A DNA stretch of 64,000 nucleotides from assembly GCF_958298935.1 (NCBI RefSeq), contig NC_084927.1, positions 23,138,001-23,202,000 of the forward strand. Direction: 5' to 3'. The translations under genes were made by a program, and so were the position numbers. Shown here one piece after another: positions 22,880 through 33,782 of this stretch. Origin of the DNA: Phragmites australis (taxonomy: Eukaryota > Streptophyta > Magnoliopsida > Poales > Poaceae). The notes under the pieces are model-generated. The model was given only the letters and a program-made list of their open reading frames with translations. It had not been told where the DNA came from and searched no databases. The stretch's first letter is position 1; the number at the start of each line of letters is the position of its first letter.

Positions 22880-23579
22880 CCCTAGAAATTTTCTTTATTA
22901 TTAAACCCTTTTGTAGGACTAATTAAGTAAAAATAAAAAAACGCTCATACATAAAGTTTATATATAAAACATATAATTGGATCTTGCTACATACCTAAAT
23001 ATAATGGAGAAATTTTCTAATTCATTAAAAATCAAAATAAATACGCTCATACCTAAAGTTTTCATATAGGAGCATGCTAATTAATTAAAATATAAAAATA
23101 TAATTGGAGTTTGCAACATACCTAAATATCATGGCTAATTTTTCTAATTCATTATAAATCAAAAATAAATATGCTCATACCTAAAGTTTCTATATAGGAG
23201 CTTGCTAAATTAATTAAAAAATAAATATGCTCAAACCTATAGCTAATGTCAATCAATAATAAAGACACTTTCCACCATAAGCTACTAATTGAAGCTTCCG
23301 TATAATAAATGAGATATAATTGCATCTACATTGTCCTAAAACATCATGACCATAGGTGCATCTCCATCTTTTCAAAATCTAGAGCAATTTAGCAAATAAA
23401 ATTCAACTAGAAATGGATTGGAGATGAAGTTACATACATTGGAACACCTAGGGCATGAGGATTCCTCAAAATTTTGAAGCCACTAAGAACTTGGTGACCA
23501 AAAATGGCCACCACCGAGCAAACAGAGCTCCTCTCTGTTGTGTGCTCGGGCTTGGGGAAGGAGAGGGTGACTTTTATAT

Positions 23580-23842
23580 AGCCGAGACAAATAACAAGCC
23601 GGCAGTGATGCCTTGCTATCACTGTCAGTCGGTGGATTAAACCGGTAGTGAAGATGGAGCAGGGCATCACTGCCGGCTCAAGCCAATAGCCGGCAGTGAT
23701 GCCCTTATCACTACCGGTTCGTAAGCCACGATGACTGTATTTTCCCGCGTGGCTTATGAACCGGCAGTGATTCCCCATCACTGCCGGCCCATTAGGAACC
23801 GGCAGTGATAGTCCGGTATATATAGGGGTTTATGTAGTAGTG
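23580..23842 (-). repeat. 5' subterminal repeats and hairpin of CACTA-2
   Basis: GCCGGCAGTGAT cores in both orientations run from about 23598 to 23816. Within them, 23707-23730 and 23748-23771 are inverted copies of 24 bp with two mismatches, containing CACTACCGGTTC and a GTGGCTTA core. The same hairpin is in CACTA-4 (58198-58262). The TNP2 promoter should lie here; TATATAG is at about 23818. Confidence 0.82.
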
Positions 23843-24108
23843 GTCCCACACATGAATTTTCTTTTCTGTTCTCTTCTTGTCATTCCAAGTTGTCTGTTCT
23901 TTATTACTCATATAACAATTCAAGGGTTCATAACTGAAAAAAGAAGAAAGGAGCCTGACTAAAATATAAGATAAGCACAACATGATTTTTAAATCAAAAA
24001 ATATTTTCTTTCTTCTAACAAATTGTGCCACCAAACTGTATGTTAGTGATACAACATGCAATTTCTAACTAATTGTTTTGTTGTTTCATTAGTCTGATTG
24101 CATAGAGG

Positions 24109-27100
24109 ATGGAGGTGGGAGAGATCATTGAGCCGGTATCTGCTTGACCATTATTTGTTATTAACAAGGACACTATGTGTGCTTGTTTTTTGAAACCAGC
24201 TTCGAGATCCTAAAGTTGATTGTTGAAGTCTCAAAGGCATTATTTTACATGTATTTAGATTTTTTTATGTATTTAGTGAATTTTACATGTATTTCAGTTA
24301 TGTCACACTATGAATACATATTTGGAATGTAAGTCATAACATGTATTTTAGAATTTTTATGTATTTACAATTTCATTTAATTCAGGACTTCATGTAATTA
24401 GAATTTCATGTTTTTAGAATTTTTATGTAGAAATGGCACGTACAAAATCCAACTGCCGTGCGCAGCCCTGCCCTGCCCCCTGATACATGGCCCCTCCTCA
24501 GACCTGGGTCTAGCCTCGGTACAAGATGGACCAAACGGGAGGTGGTAGCCTGAGTGCGTACTTCAACATGAATCAAATTGAGGTTGAGACATCTGCTAGC
24601 TGATGCTGCGCAAGGCACGGCCGAAAATGTTGCTCTGGATGGTGAGATGTTTGGAGAAGAGAGGAGTGGATGAGGTCCTAGCAGGATGCCCGAGGGACGT
24701 TTTGTCATCATGGAGGTCAAATCAGTCAGGGAGCCCATAAGACCTAAAGATGTTTTGGGGCCGTTCAAGATAGCAATCGGGTGTCTCGTGAGGGACCATG
24801 TTGCAGTCACCTATAGAAGTTGGAGAGGCAAAAAAGATAACAAGTGGGTGGTTCCCAATAACATAAAGGATTTGATGTGAGGCAAGTTGGCGGCAAAGTT
24901 TGAATAGCCTGAAGGATACAACATGGCCAAAGCGAAGAGTCATGCCATATCAACAATGGGCATTGTGTTCAGGACTTTCAAGGTTAAGCTATGGAGAGAT
25001 TATTACTTGAAGGGCCAGACACCAAAATGGGAGGATTATCCGACGGTGGAACCATTTTGGAAGGATTTCATAGAGTACAAGCTGTCAGAGGAAGCACAAC
25101 AGCTAAGTGAGGCAAACAAGGCCCACTCCCACAAGAACTTATACCCTCACAGAACTGGCTCGCGTGGGTACATGAGGAAATACAACGAGTGGGAAGAGAT
25201 GGAAGAACAAGTAACCGGAGGTGGTGCCACACCTATGACGGCTGACTAGATTGAACGAGAGAAGCACTATCTGTATGCGAGAGGGGTGACTTTGTCAGCA
25301 AAGGGCAACCTAATCTTCAAAAGCGATAGAGAACAGGAAGCGACTCAAACAATTGTAGATGCCACGCCCAGTCTTCCCAAGGCTCTTTCAGGCCAGAAAG
25401 GGAGAAAGACCAGCTAACCTTGGCACTGGGAACCAATGAGCACCCAAGTCGCACCAGAGGCAAGGGTGTGGTGCCTTGGAAAGAGAGATTCCCAGAAGAC
25501 GCCGAAAGTTACAAGAGTAGGAAGAGAAGCAGAGAACAATTGCCAGAGGTATTGGCTTTAGTACGACAATAACTTGTACAAGAGAGATAGATGACAGACG
25601 CCAAAATTGAACAAGCACTTTAGCATGTAAACAGGCAGCAGCTAGCGAAGTCAGACTCACCAAGAGCCTTCCCACCACCCAGAAGATCTCTAACTCCTCC
25701 ACGGTCACCGCCACCGCCACTGTCATAAAGAAGATATCCAACACCTCCCTCACAGAAGTCGCCACCACTACCACCAAGTGAGCCAACTCCTCCCCCTCTG
25801 AAGTCTACAACACGTGCACAATCGAAGAATTTGAGTTCATCTCAGAAATCGACTTCATCCCAGAAGCAAAGGCCACCTAAGAAGGTGGCAGAACCTAAGA
25901 AGTTTCCTTATGAACAAACTGAAGAGGAAACCAGAGCGATAGTGGATGCCAGTATCAAGATATTCTTGCAAAAGCCAGAGCTTGAGAAGAAAATACCAAT
26001 CCGTGCAGAAACACAAAACTTTTTCTTGAAGATGGCCACACCTGTTGAGCCTAAGCATAAATCAGACTATGCGTGCATCAATAGCAAGACATACTTGAAG
26101 GAGTCTATGATCGAACAGATACTACAAGAACAAAGTTTAGAAAGATTTCCTGAAGAATCCAAAAATACAAGAGAGCAACTTCTAGACAAGTCCTTGGCAC
26201 CAAAAACAACCGAGAGATGGAAATTTAAGCTGGGCAAAAGGTTGGTCAAGCTAGATGTGTGGAACAACCTAACATTTCAACTTTGAAAATTCCATGCGTG
26301 GTACATGAAGGAGTCGAGGATGGGTAGACAAATGTTCGAGGCCAGATACATGCATCAAGATTTCCTCCACGGGGACGGCACAATTTTTATATTATTCGAG
26401 AAAATGTATCGAGTGTACTAGCAAGATGCCCTCGACATGTCTATCAAGAGTTGCTGGACTCTGTAAGTGTCATATAGGTATAATTCATAGTATACATTTT
26501 TGTACCATTAGATTGAATGTCTTAAATTATTTCTTGTTTAGAATGGAGGTACACAAATGCAGGATGAACGGCATCCACCATGTGGGATTCATTGACCCAC
26601 ATAAAGTAAACCCAACAACGATCTGAACCAAACCAAAAGAAATCGAGGACTATGCATTGGAGTGTATTCTGGAGCTATAATTGAGGAAATACATACTTTT
26701 ACCCTACCACTTTGGGTATGTGTTTCCCTCCATGAATATTCTACTCTTTTTGAGCAATACAATGTTAGAAATTAGGATCAACTAACCTATGGTGACCTAT
26801 TTGCAGTTATCACTGGATCCTCCTTATCATTCAGCAAGACATTAGCAAAATCGTTGTCTTGGACTCACAAAATAATCCAAAAGAAATCTACCAACTAGTC
26901 ATTGACTTGCTACAAAGGTAAACTCGATCATTTTGTTATTGCTCTTGTAATCTTTAATTTGATTGAATCTAAGTCTACTTATAGTAATAATCACACATAT
27001 ACAGAGTATACACATGATACATCAAGAAGAGTGTTAGACACCGGCCACACGCGAAAGAATGGATAGTCCGATACGACTTTCCTTGTAGGAAGCAGGGCCC

Positions 27101-27400
27101 GAACAACAATTTATGTGGTTTTTATGTAATGGAATTCATGCACGGATAAACCGGAGACGCGTCACTCCAGGTGACCGATGCTGAGGTAGGAGGCATACAT
27201 ATTGATGACTAATTTTCAGGTCCGATACGTGTTCATAAGGATTGATTTCTTAAATTCTTGAAACTGTAGCTCCTCAAGTTGGCTACAGATCGACTCTTAC
27301 TTATTGAAATCAATGCACTTCAAGAACAACTTGTCGGGTTCATCAATGACCATGTCATCAGTCCAATCGGTGAGTACTATGAAATTAGCTGATCAATCTT
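24109..27400 (+). pseudogene. TNPA-type gene of CACTA-1 with a Ulp1-like C-terminal region (broken)
   Basis: A short possible first exon starts ATGGAGGTGGGAGAG at 24109. The conserved TNPA segment (24686-25249) has GRFVIMEVKSVREPIRP, VRDHVAVTYRSW, EPFWKDFIEYKLSEE and NLYPHRTGSRGYMRK, as in CACTA-2. A lysine/proline-rich part and a tail domain follow (25831-26400: TEEETRAIVDASIKI, WYMKESRMGRQMF). From 26800 separate exons give HWILLII, KIVVLDSQN and RKQGPNNNLCGFYVMEFM. These are the His, Asp, Gln and Cys motifs of the Ulp1 (C48) cysteine protease family, which processes SUMO or SUMO-like proteins. Stops within exons (e.g. 24878) show it is inactive. Confidence 0.72.
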
Positions 27401-27411
27401 GTTACCTACAT

Positions 27412-27714
27412 CTAACAAGAAAAGGCAGAGTTTAGACCCTTAGATTAGCAAGAAATCTTAACCTTCTTATCCTTGTTGTAATGAAACTTGACGTGTATGT
27501 GATGTATATATAATGTGATGAGACTTGAGGTTTTATGACTTAAATTTATATGTGCTTGTGTATATATGTTGTGATGAAACTTGACATCTCGTGAATTAAA
27601 TTTATATTTGTATGTCTATAAATATGTTGTACACTATTAGCGGCAACGACCAAAATTTGAAAATGGGCACGCTATTGGCGGCAACCGCCAAAATTGAAAA
27701 AGGGTGGGAAACAA
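27412..27714. other. 3' flank of CACTA-1 TNPA
   Basis: AT-rich, with two or three drifting copies of a unit carrying GATGARACTTGA and AAATTTATATKTG (27480-27620). No gene is seen. Confidence 0.4.
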
Positions 27715-27885
27715 ATATCACTGTCGGTTGGATCCACGAACCGGCAGTGTTGTTGATTTTCAGTTCAGGTTCCATAACTGGAACTGATAGTCACTGACTA
27801 TCAATGCCGAGTAATCAGTGGTGGTTCAAATACCCATCACTGATGGCGATTTTGAACCACCACTGATGGCTTGTTCTGTAGTAGT
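27715..27885 (+). repeat. 3' subterminal repeats and terminus of CACTA-1
   Basis: TATCACTGTCGGTT, GAACCGGCAGTG, TGACTATCA and ATCACTGATGG elements alternate up to ...GGCTTGTTCTGTAGTAGT at 27885. The inverted end reads CACTACTACAGAACAAGCC when the last G (39848, beyond CACTA-3) is added. Confidence 0.75.
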
Positions 27886-27912
27886 CACTACGTGAAAAAC
27901 TTGCATGGGTGA

Positions 27913-28107
27913 TGGGTGATAATGATGAGGACATCACTCTTTCGGATACACACACACCGAGTATTCCTCCCACAATAGGTCCATTGACACGAGCTCGTGC
28001 ATGTCAACTAAATCATGAGGTGAGCTCGTTCCGTAGTGTTCCTTTATATTTTGATAAGGATGGGATGCTACTGAATAATTGTGATGTATTGTTACTTAGG
28101 AACACGA
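27913..28107 (+). pseudogene. C-terminal tail of a gypsy polyprotein (RLG-3)
   Basis: The plus strand reads IGPLTRARACQLNHEVSSF then CDVLLLRNTREEQQG, up to the LTR. TRARARQLN...VLLLRN is the usual C-terminal end of grass Ty3/gypsy polyproteins, just before the 3' LTR. Here it stands alone without integrase. It suggests that the LTR at 28108 is, or derives from, a 3' LTR. Confidence 0.68.
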
Positions 28108-28832
28108 GAGAAGAACAGCAAGGGCGCCCAAGCCAAGGTGGAGGTCTAATCAAGTTCGAGTCCGTTTCGGAGTCCAGGACCAGTCTGCACTAAAATCGTT
28201 GCCCAGGACGCATACGGACTCTGTTTTCGACGTTCTACACATGGTTGGAAAGATAAGGAGATAAGCTTTCCAACGGGACTGGTCCCATGTCCAAATTCTT
28301 TCTGAGTCAACAGGAATCATCAAAACAAGTAGACGTCCAGAATTTGTCAGGGTGCTGCGCCACCATCTTTTGGGTCGTTGGGCCGTGTAACGTGTTGGAG
28401 TCCATTAGGGACGCGTCCAGGGGTCCTTGGCCGACCCTAGTCTTTTATATACAGTAGCTGCAGCCCTAATTAGGGTTGGGTTTTGCTTAGATATTGATCT
28501 ACACACAGATTGTGAGATTTTCGCTCTTGTTCCGGACCGACTAGGCCGCCGCAAGTGTTTGTGGAACCCCAACTTCGAGTGCTTGAATTCTATTCGCAAT
28601 ATTTCAGATTGCATCTTCTACGTTCTTGCTTGTGTTCTCGGTACGCTTGCAGGGATTGAGCCTTCTTGGCGAGGTCAACCGTGCGACACGGTTGATAACC
28701 AACGGAGCTGTGGTGTAGTGATTGCAAGGGAGACGATATGTTCGGGTCGAAGCCTTTGGATCATCAACGTCGAGTTCTCCACCCACTGACTTATCGCTAC
28801 CTATCGGAAGATCAGGCCAACATTACTCATCA
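28108..28832 (+). repeat. First LTR of RLG-3 (about 725 bp)
   Basis: It matches 32289-33004 from GAGAAGAACAGCAAGG to ATTACTCATCA. It has a TATA-like CTTTTATATACAG near 28442. The right limit is fixed by the primer site starting two bases later. The left limit is only the limit of similarity; the true LTR start may lie up to about 30 bases further in, since no TG is found at the similarity border. Confidence 0.78.
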
Positions 28833-28834
28833 AC

Positions 28835-28844
28835 TGGTATCAGA
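28835..28844 (+). promoter_or_regulatory. Primer-binding site of RLG-3
   Basis: TGGTATCAGA begins two bases after the LTR end. It is complementary to the 3' end of initiator methionine tRNA, the common plant retrotransposon primer. Confidence 0.75.
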
Positions 28845-30082
28845 TTTTCAGGTTGCCCGTTAGTTAACTTCGTTTTCCCCTTTAGATTAGTCTGTTTTTC
28901 ATTACCTAGAGTCCAGAAAAAGCCAAAAAAAATTCCGTCAATTTCCGCTGCCCTAGAACCCTTTGTGCCTTTGCAATTTTTGTTTTCAGTTGCGCGTTGT
29001 TGAGTTTGTGTCCGTGGTCGAGTCTTGTTGCTGGTTTTAGAGTCGTGTTCTTGGTCTTTAGTCAACGCTCCGTGCTGTTTTTGATCACGCCGCTATCCCA
29101 TCGCCACCATCCCCACCAACAAGTCGAGCCACCACATTACTCGATTTGCCACCGCGAGCCGCCTTGTGTTACTTTCCGCCACGCCAACCCTAGATAGGTC
29201 GCAAGCTGCCTTGTATCAATTGCCCTGCCACCGCTGCCCTCCTTGTTCATCTCGTGATCCTATTGCTTGCAATACCTTAAAGAGGTCAATTTCTGGAAGA
29301 GGTGCTTTAAAAAAAAACCCTAACTCGATAGGGGTTCAGTAAAACGGCCATAACTTTCTCATACGGACTCGGAATCAGGCAAAAAAATTTTTTTACGGAC
29401 ATCTACAGAAAAAGTTACATCCGTTGCTCCCCTGCTTCAGCTTGGTTCCGCCGAAATTTTTTTCCCAAATTCGGCTCGGAAGATTGAGTATTCGAGCCGC
29501 GAAGTTTCCGCACGCTTTTCAGAGAACGTGCTTGATTTTCTATAGGCCACATCTTGCATCCGTTTGAGCTGAAAATTTCTGTGGTTGTTTCTTGTGTGCT
29601 CCTAGTTCAGAAAAAAATATCAGAAAAATACGAAAAAAAAATTCGTAATTCCTACTAGTGCTAAAAGACAAAAAAGAGGAGCACATAGAGAACACCCAGA
29701 TCATTGTGCTATTTGCTGTGTCTTTCTCTGATCATCTTTTTTAGCTTTGTTTCAGCTGTTGTGCTAGGACTAGGGACACGTGATAGACCAGCAACTGTGA
29801 TTCATACTTTGGACATTTATTTAGCTTTGCTCATCTGATTACAGTTATTGCTAATCCTTGCTACCATATTGTGCCTTCCAAGCTCCACCTCCTTTGATCC
29901 GAACAGGTTCACTCTTGTAATCATCCCACGCTTCCAGACTCGTCACCGGTTGTTCCTCCTTACTGCGTTGGTAAGAACATTTGTAAGAGCATGGTAAGAC
30001 ACTTGAGTGTGTGTGATTCCACCTTCCACAACCTAGTAGTTGATAGGGATAATATTGTGTTGTCCTTTGTTTTCTACTAACC
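28845..30082 (+). other. Untranslated leader of RLG-3
   Basis: No coding sequence is seen. The last 450 bases align by eye with RLG-2 (about 5340-5865, minus), including the stretch just before the gag start (TAGTAGTTGATAGGG). A and T runs near 29290-29640 are present. Confidence 0.6.
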
Positions 30083-32288
30083 ATGTCAGGTGATGGCTCT
30101 CCGTCGGATTTTAAGGATTGTGTGTCCAAGGAAGAACTCAACAAAGCCTTGCAGGATCATACTAGACTATTGACAAACATTAGAACAAGCATTGCTAACC
30201 TTGTCACGCGAGTCAACGACCTTGAGTTGCGACAGCCACCACAGGATGATGACCATTCACATGATGATGATACTAATAATGGTGACCAAGAAGATGGTGA
30301 GGTTTTTGTTGGGCAAGATGCGCGTGCTGAGCAACGTACTCGTGCTGAACAATTACGTCGTGACCAACAACAACGTCGTCAAGGTAATAGAGGTAATAAT
30401 GTTAATCGCAATGGTCGCGATGATCCTTATTCTAAGATTAAGTTTTCAATGCCTCCTTTTGATGGTGCATATGATGCTGATGCTTATTTGAATTGGGAAA
30501 TGACGGTTGATCAAAAGTATAGTTCTCATATGGTTCCTGAAATGCATAGAGTTAGACTAGCCACTTGTGAGTTCACGAATTATGCTATTATTTGGTGGAA
30601 TGGTTTAGTTTCTAGTGGCTTAGAACCTGAATCATGGCCTAGACTAAGGCGTGCCATGCGCAATAGATTTATTCCTCCTGATTATACACGTGAATTGAAA
30701 AAGAAATTGCAACGCTTAAATCAAGGTTCTAAATCTGTGCATGATTACTATCAAGAGCTTCAAATTGCTATGCTTCGTTGTAGTATACAAGAGGATGATG
30801 AGGATACCATGATTCATTTTTACTTCGGGTTGAGACGTGAAATTCAGGACCTTGTTGATTATAAAGATTACAATACTACCAATAGGTTGTTCCATTTTGC
30901 TATCTTGGCAGAAAAAGAACTGCAGGGTCGACAACAGGTGCAGAAATTGCGGAACAATTTTGGGAGTACATCTACTTCACGAGTACCACCAGGACAAGCA
31001 ACAACATTCCCTCCTACATCTACATGATCTGCTGCCCCCTCCTCCAACACTCGGGCGCGTTCAGCAGGAGCACCACAACCATCACGTGAGGTGAGTAAAT
31101 CTGTTTCGTAGGATCCAATGCCAAGCTCTTCTTCAGGTGCAGCTACCACGGGTCGTACAATGGGCATTGTGTGCCGTCGCTGCCAAGGTATTGGCCACGT
31201 CATGAAGGATTGCCCAAGCCAGCGAGCATACTCCGCAACAGCAGATGGTGGATATGTTATTCATAGTGATGTCGAGGAAGAATATGCATTTGAAGCTAAT
31301 CTTGCAGCCGATCATGACATGGATAGTGAGGGGGAGGAGATTAGTGGTACCGCTGCCATGGGGAGTTATGCAGCACGCACCTTCATTGTGAAGCGAGTTT
31401 TGAGTTCTCAAATGGGGCAACCAGAGCAGCTACAATGCCATAATCTATTCCAGACATTCCTCATTGTCAAAGATGCACGTGTTCGTACCATAATTGATGG
31501 CGGGAGTTGCAACAACCTCTTGAGCTCCGATCTTGTGAAGAATCTTTCCTTGCCAACACGTGCACATCCTCATCCATACTACATTCAGTGGTTCAATAAC
31601 AGCGGTAAGGTTAAGGTAACACAATCTGTGAGAGTACATTTTTCTATTGGTTCCTACCATGACTATGCTGATTTTGATGTAGTGCCTATGCAAGCATATT
31701 CACTTTTGTTAGGCCGTCCTTGGGAATTTGATACCGATGCTACACACCATGGTAGAAGTAATAAATACTCTCTCATGCACAAGGGAAAGAAAATCTCTTT
31801 GCTTCCTTTGACACCTGCTGAAATTGTGCAATGTGATAAAGCGCTAGCTGAAAAAGAAAAGAAAGAACGTGTTTTGGAATCTGAAAATCAGCAAGTAGCT
31901 CAATCTGTTTTTCCACCTAAGAAAGAGAAGAACACACCTAGGTCCGAAGGCATTAAGTTAAAGGGTGGTGTTATGCTTGCTACTAAATCTGACCTTGCTG
32001 AAATTCAAGATAATGATACTTTGTGCTATGCTTTGGTATGCAAAGAGGTTTTATTTTCAATTGATGATATACCTAGCTCTTTGCCTGCTGCTATCACTAA
32101 CCTTTTGCAGGAGTATAAGGATGTCTTTCCAGCTGAGATACCCCCGGGGCTGCCACTATTGAGAGGGATAGAGCACCAAATAGATTTGATCCCGGGAGCG
32201 ACTTTGCCAAACCGCGCTGCATATAGGACCAATCCGGAGGAGACTAAGGAAATTCAGCGACAAGTCCAACCCAAGACCTTTTGCACGG
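30083..32288 (+). pseudogene. Gag-protease (and first RT residues) of RLG-3, broken and truncated
   Basis: ATG at 30083. The gag domain (about residues 115-245) has KIKFSMPPFDGAYDADAYL, IIWWNGL, RRAMRNRFIPP and QRLNQGSKSVHDYY. In-frame TGA (31025) and TAG (31108) stops follow, then the zinc knuckle CRRCQGIGHVMKDC (near 31172), protease with IIDGGSCNNLLSSDL (31489) and SLLLGRPWEF (31705), and the linker SIDDIPSSLPAAITN. RT begins NRAAYRTNPEETKEIQRQV and is cut there, fused to the second LTR at 32289. It can make neither a full gag-pol nor RT; at best it could be moved by proteins from another copy. Confidence 0.8.
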
Positions 32289-33004
32289 GAGAAGAACAGC
32301 AAGGGCGCCCAAGCCAAGGTGGAGGTCTAATCAAGTTCGAGTCCGTTTCGGAGTCCAGGACTAGTCTGCACTAAAATCGTCGCCCAGGATGCATACGGAC
32401 TCCGTTTTCGACGTTCTACACATGGATGGAAAGCTAAGGAGATAAGCTTTCCAACGGGACTGGTCCCATGTCCAAATTCTTTCCGAGTCAACAGAAATTG
32501 TTGAAACAAGTAGATGTCCAGAATCTGTCAGGGTGCTGCGCCACCATCTATTGGGCCGTTGGGCCGTGTAACGTGTTGGAGTCCATTAGGGACGCATCCA
32601 GGCCAACCCTAGTCTTTTATATACAGTAGCTGCCACCCTAATTAGGGTTGGGTTTTACTTAGATATTGATCTGCACACAGATTGTGAGATTTTCGCTCTT
32701 GTTCCGGACCGACTAGGCCGCCGCAAGTGTTTGTGGAACCCCAACTTCGAGTGCATGAATTCTATTCACAATATTTCAGATTGCTTCTTCTACGTTCTTG
32801 CTTGTGTTCTCGGTACGCTTGCAGGGATTGAGCCTTCTTGGCGAGGTCAACCGCGCGACACGGTTGATAACCAACGGAGCTGTGGTGTAGTGATTGCAAG
32901 GGAGACGATCTGTTGGGGTCGAAGCCTTTGGATCATCAATGTCGAGTTCTCCACCCACCGACTTATCGCTACCTATCGGAAGATCAGGCCAACATTACTC
33001 ATCA
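32289..33004 (+). repeat. Second LTR of RLG-3 (about 716 bp)
   Basis: Near-identical to 28108-28832, with the same TATA-like motif (about 32618). It is joined on the left to a truncated RT and on the right to CACTA-3 sequence (GATAACTTGCATGGG). No clean 5-bp target duplication was found. Confidence 0.78.
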
Positions 33005-33007
33005 GAT

Positions 33008-33335
33008 AACTTGCATGGGTGACAGGTCCCACATTCGTCCCCCTGAACGCGTCACTGATGAGTCGTCATTGGTGATGGGTCACGGCTCGTCACTTATGAG
33101 TTTATAGGTGACGGATCAAAACCGTAACCCGTCACTAACGTGCATCTCCCATGTGCTGGGGAGAAAGACATAAGTGACGTGTGAAGAGGTTACCGGTCAC
33201 TTATATCTTAACATAAGTGACGGGTAACCTCTTCACCCATCACCTATGTATTCACATAAGTGACGGGTGAAGAGGTTACCTATCACTTATGTTAAGACAT
33301 AAGCGACGGGTAACTAGGTTATCCATCACTTATGT
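33008..33335 (-). repeat. 3' subterminal repeats of CACTA-3
   Basis: GTGACGGGT / ACCCGTCAC cores, often within ATAAGTGACGGGT and ACCCGTCACTTAT, recur about ten times in both orientations. They match those at 37985-38225 and 39385-39844. Confidence 0.82.
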
Positions 33336-33782
33336 GTAGGTTTCTCCTGTTTCCTGGCTGCATCCAGGAGCATAGCCTGGATTTGGCTGTCATCTTCTCC
33401 CTGCAAACAATAGCAATGCATCTTAATCCATATCGACAAACACACTTATATAAGAACTCACCTCATCATAGAATCACAAAGGTTACAAAGTTCCAATCAA
33501 TTCATCACAGAATCACATGTTATAAAGTTACAATCACTTCATATTACATAAGACCACACGTCCTAGGGTTTCTACACTGGAACTCGCCATGTGGATTGAT
33601 GACTTCTAATATCATGAACTCGGTGATCTGTTGTTGAATCCCCAGGAGTGCACCGTTGTCGAATAAACAAGCCTAAGAATCCTGCATAATTTGATGCGTA
33701 ACCAATGTCATGTTATCATGGAATTAAACTAATTACTAAAATTAGTTATGAATAATCTTATATTGAACTTACATCGGGGGAT
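33336..33782. other. Non-coding stretch downstream of the CACTA-3 TNPA gene
   Basis: No gene is seen. It lies between the catalytic Cys exon and the 3' subterminal repeats. ATCACAGAATCACA-like words recur near 33470-33515. It is probably the 3' untranslated region. Confidence 0.35.

Larger units (their letters stand above)
12730..23842 (-). mobile_element. CACTA-2: complete CACTA element, 11.1 kb, with TNP2 and TNPA
   Basis: The left end is CACTACTGCAGAAACCCC and the right end, inverted, is CACTACTACATAAACCCC (16 of 18 match). GTC is present directly outside both ends (12727-12729 and 23843-23845), the 3-bp target duplication typical of CACTA elements. Genes are on the minus strand: TNP2 (22879-19434), internal repeats (18839-18590), leader exon, intron with foldback and TNPA (15897-13447). 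It interrupts the TNPA intron of CACTA-1. It is complete in structure, but both genes carry stops or frameshifts. It belongs to the same family as CACTA-4. Confidence 0.92.
27913..33004 (+). mobile_element. RLG-3: Ty3/gypsy copy in permuted order, inside CACTA-3
   Basis: Order on the plus strand: polyprotein C-terminal tail, LTR (28108-28832), primer site, leader, gag, protease, first residues of RT, then a second LTR (32289-33004). A normal element has no coding sequence before its first LTR, and RT, RNase H and integrase are absent. The two LTRs match closely by eye (one short indel near 28420). A 15-bp direct repeat (27898-27912 and 33008-33022) of CACTA-3 sequence borders the block. Confidence 0.8.

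Noticed and set aside
18839..23842. A separate 5-kb CACTA element with its own end at 18839
   Set aside because: The CACTAG-like inner end has no matching partner or 3-bp duplication, and CACTA-2 as a whole has both. The block is better read as internal repeats.
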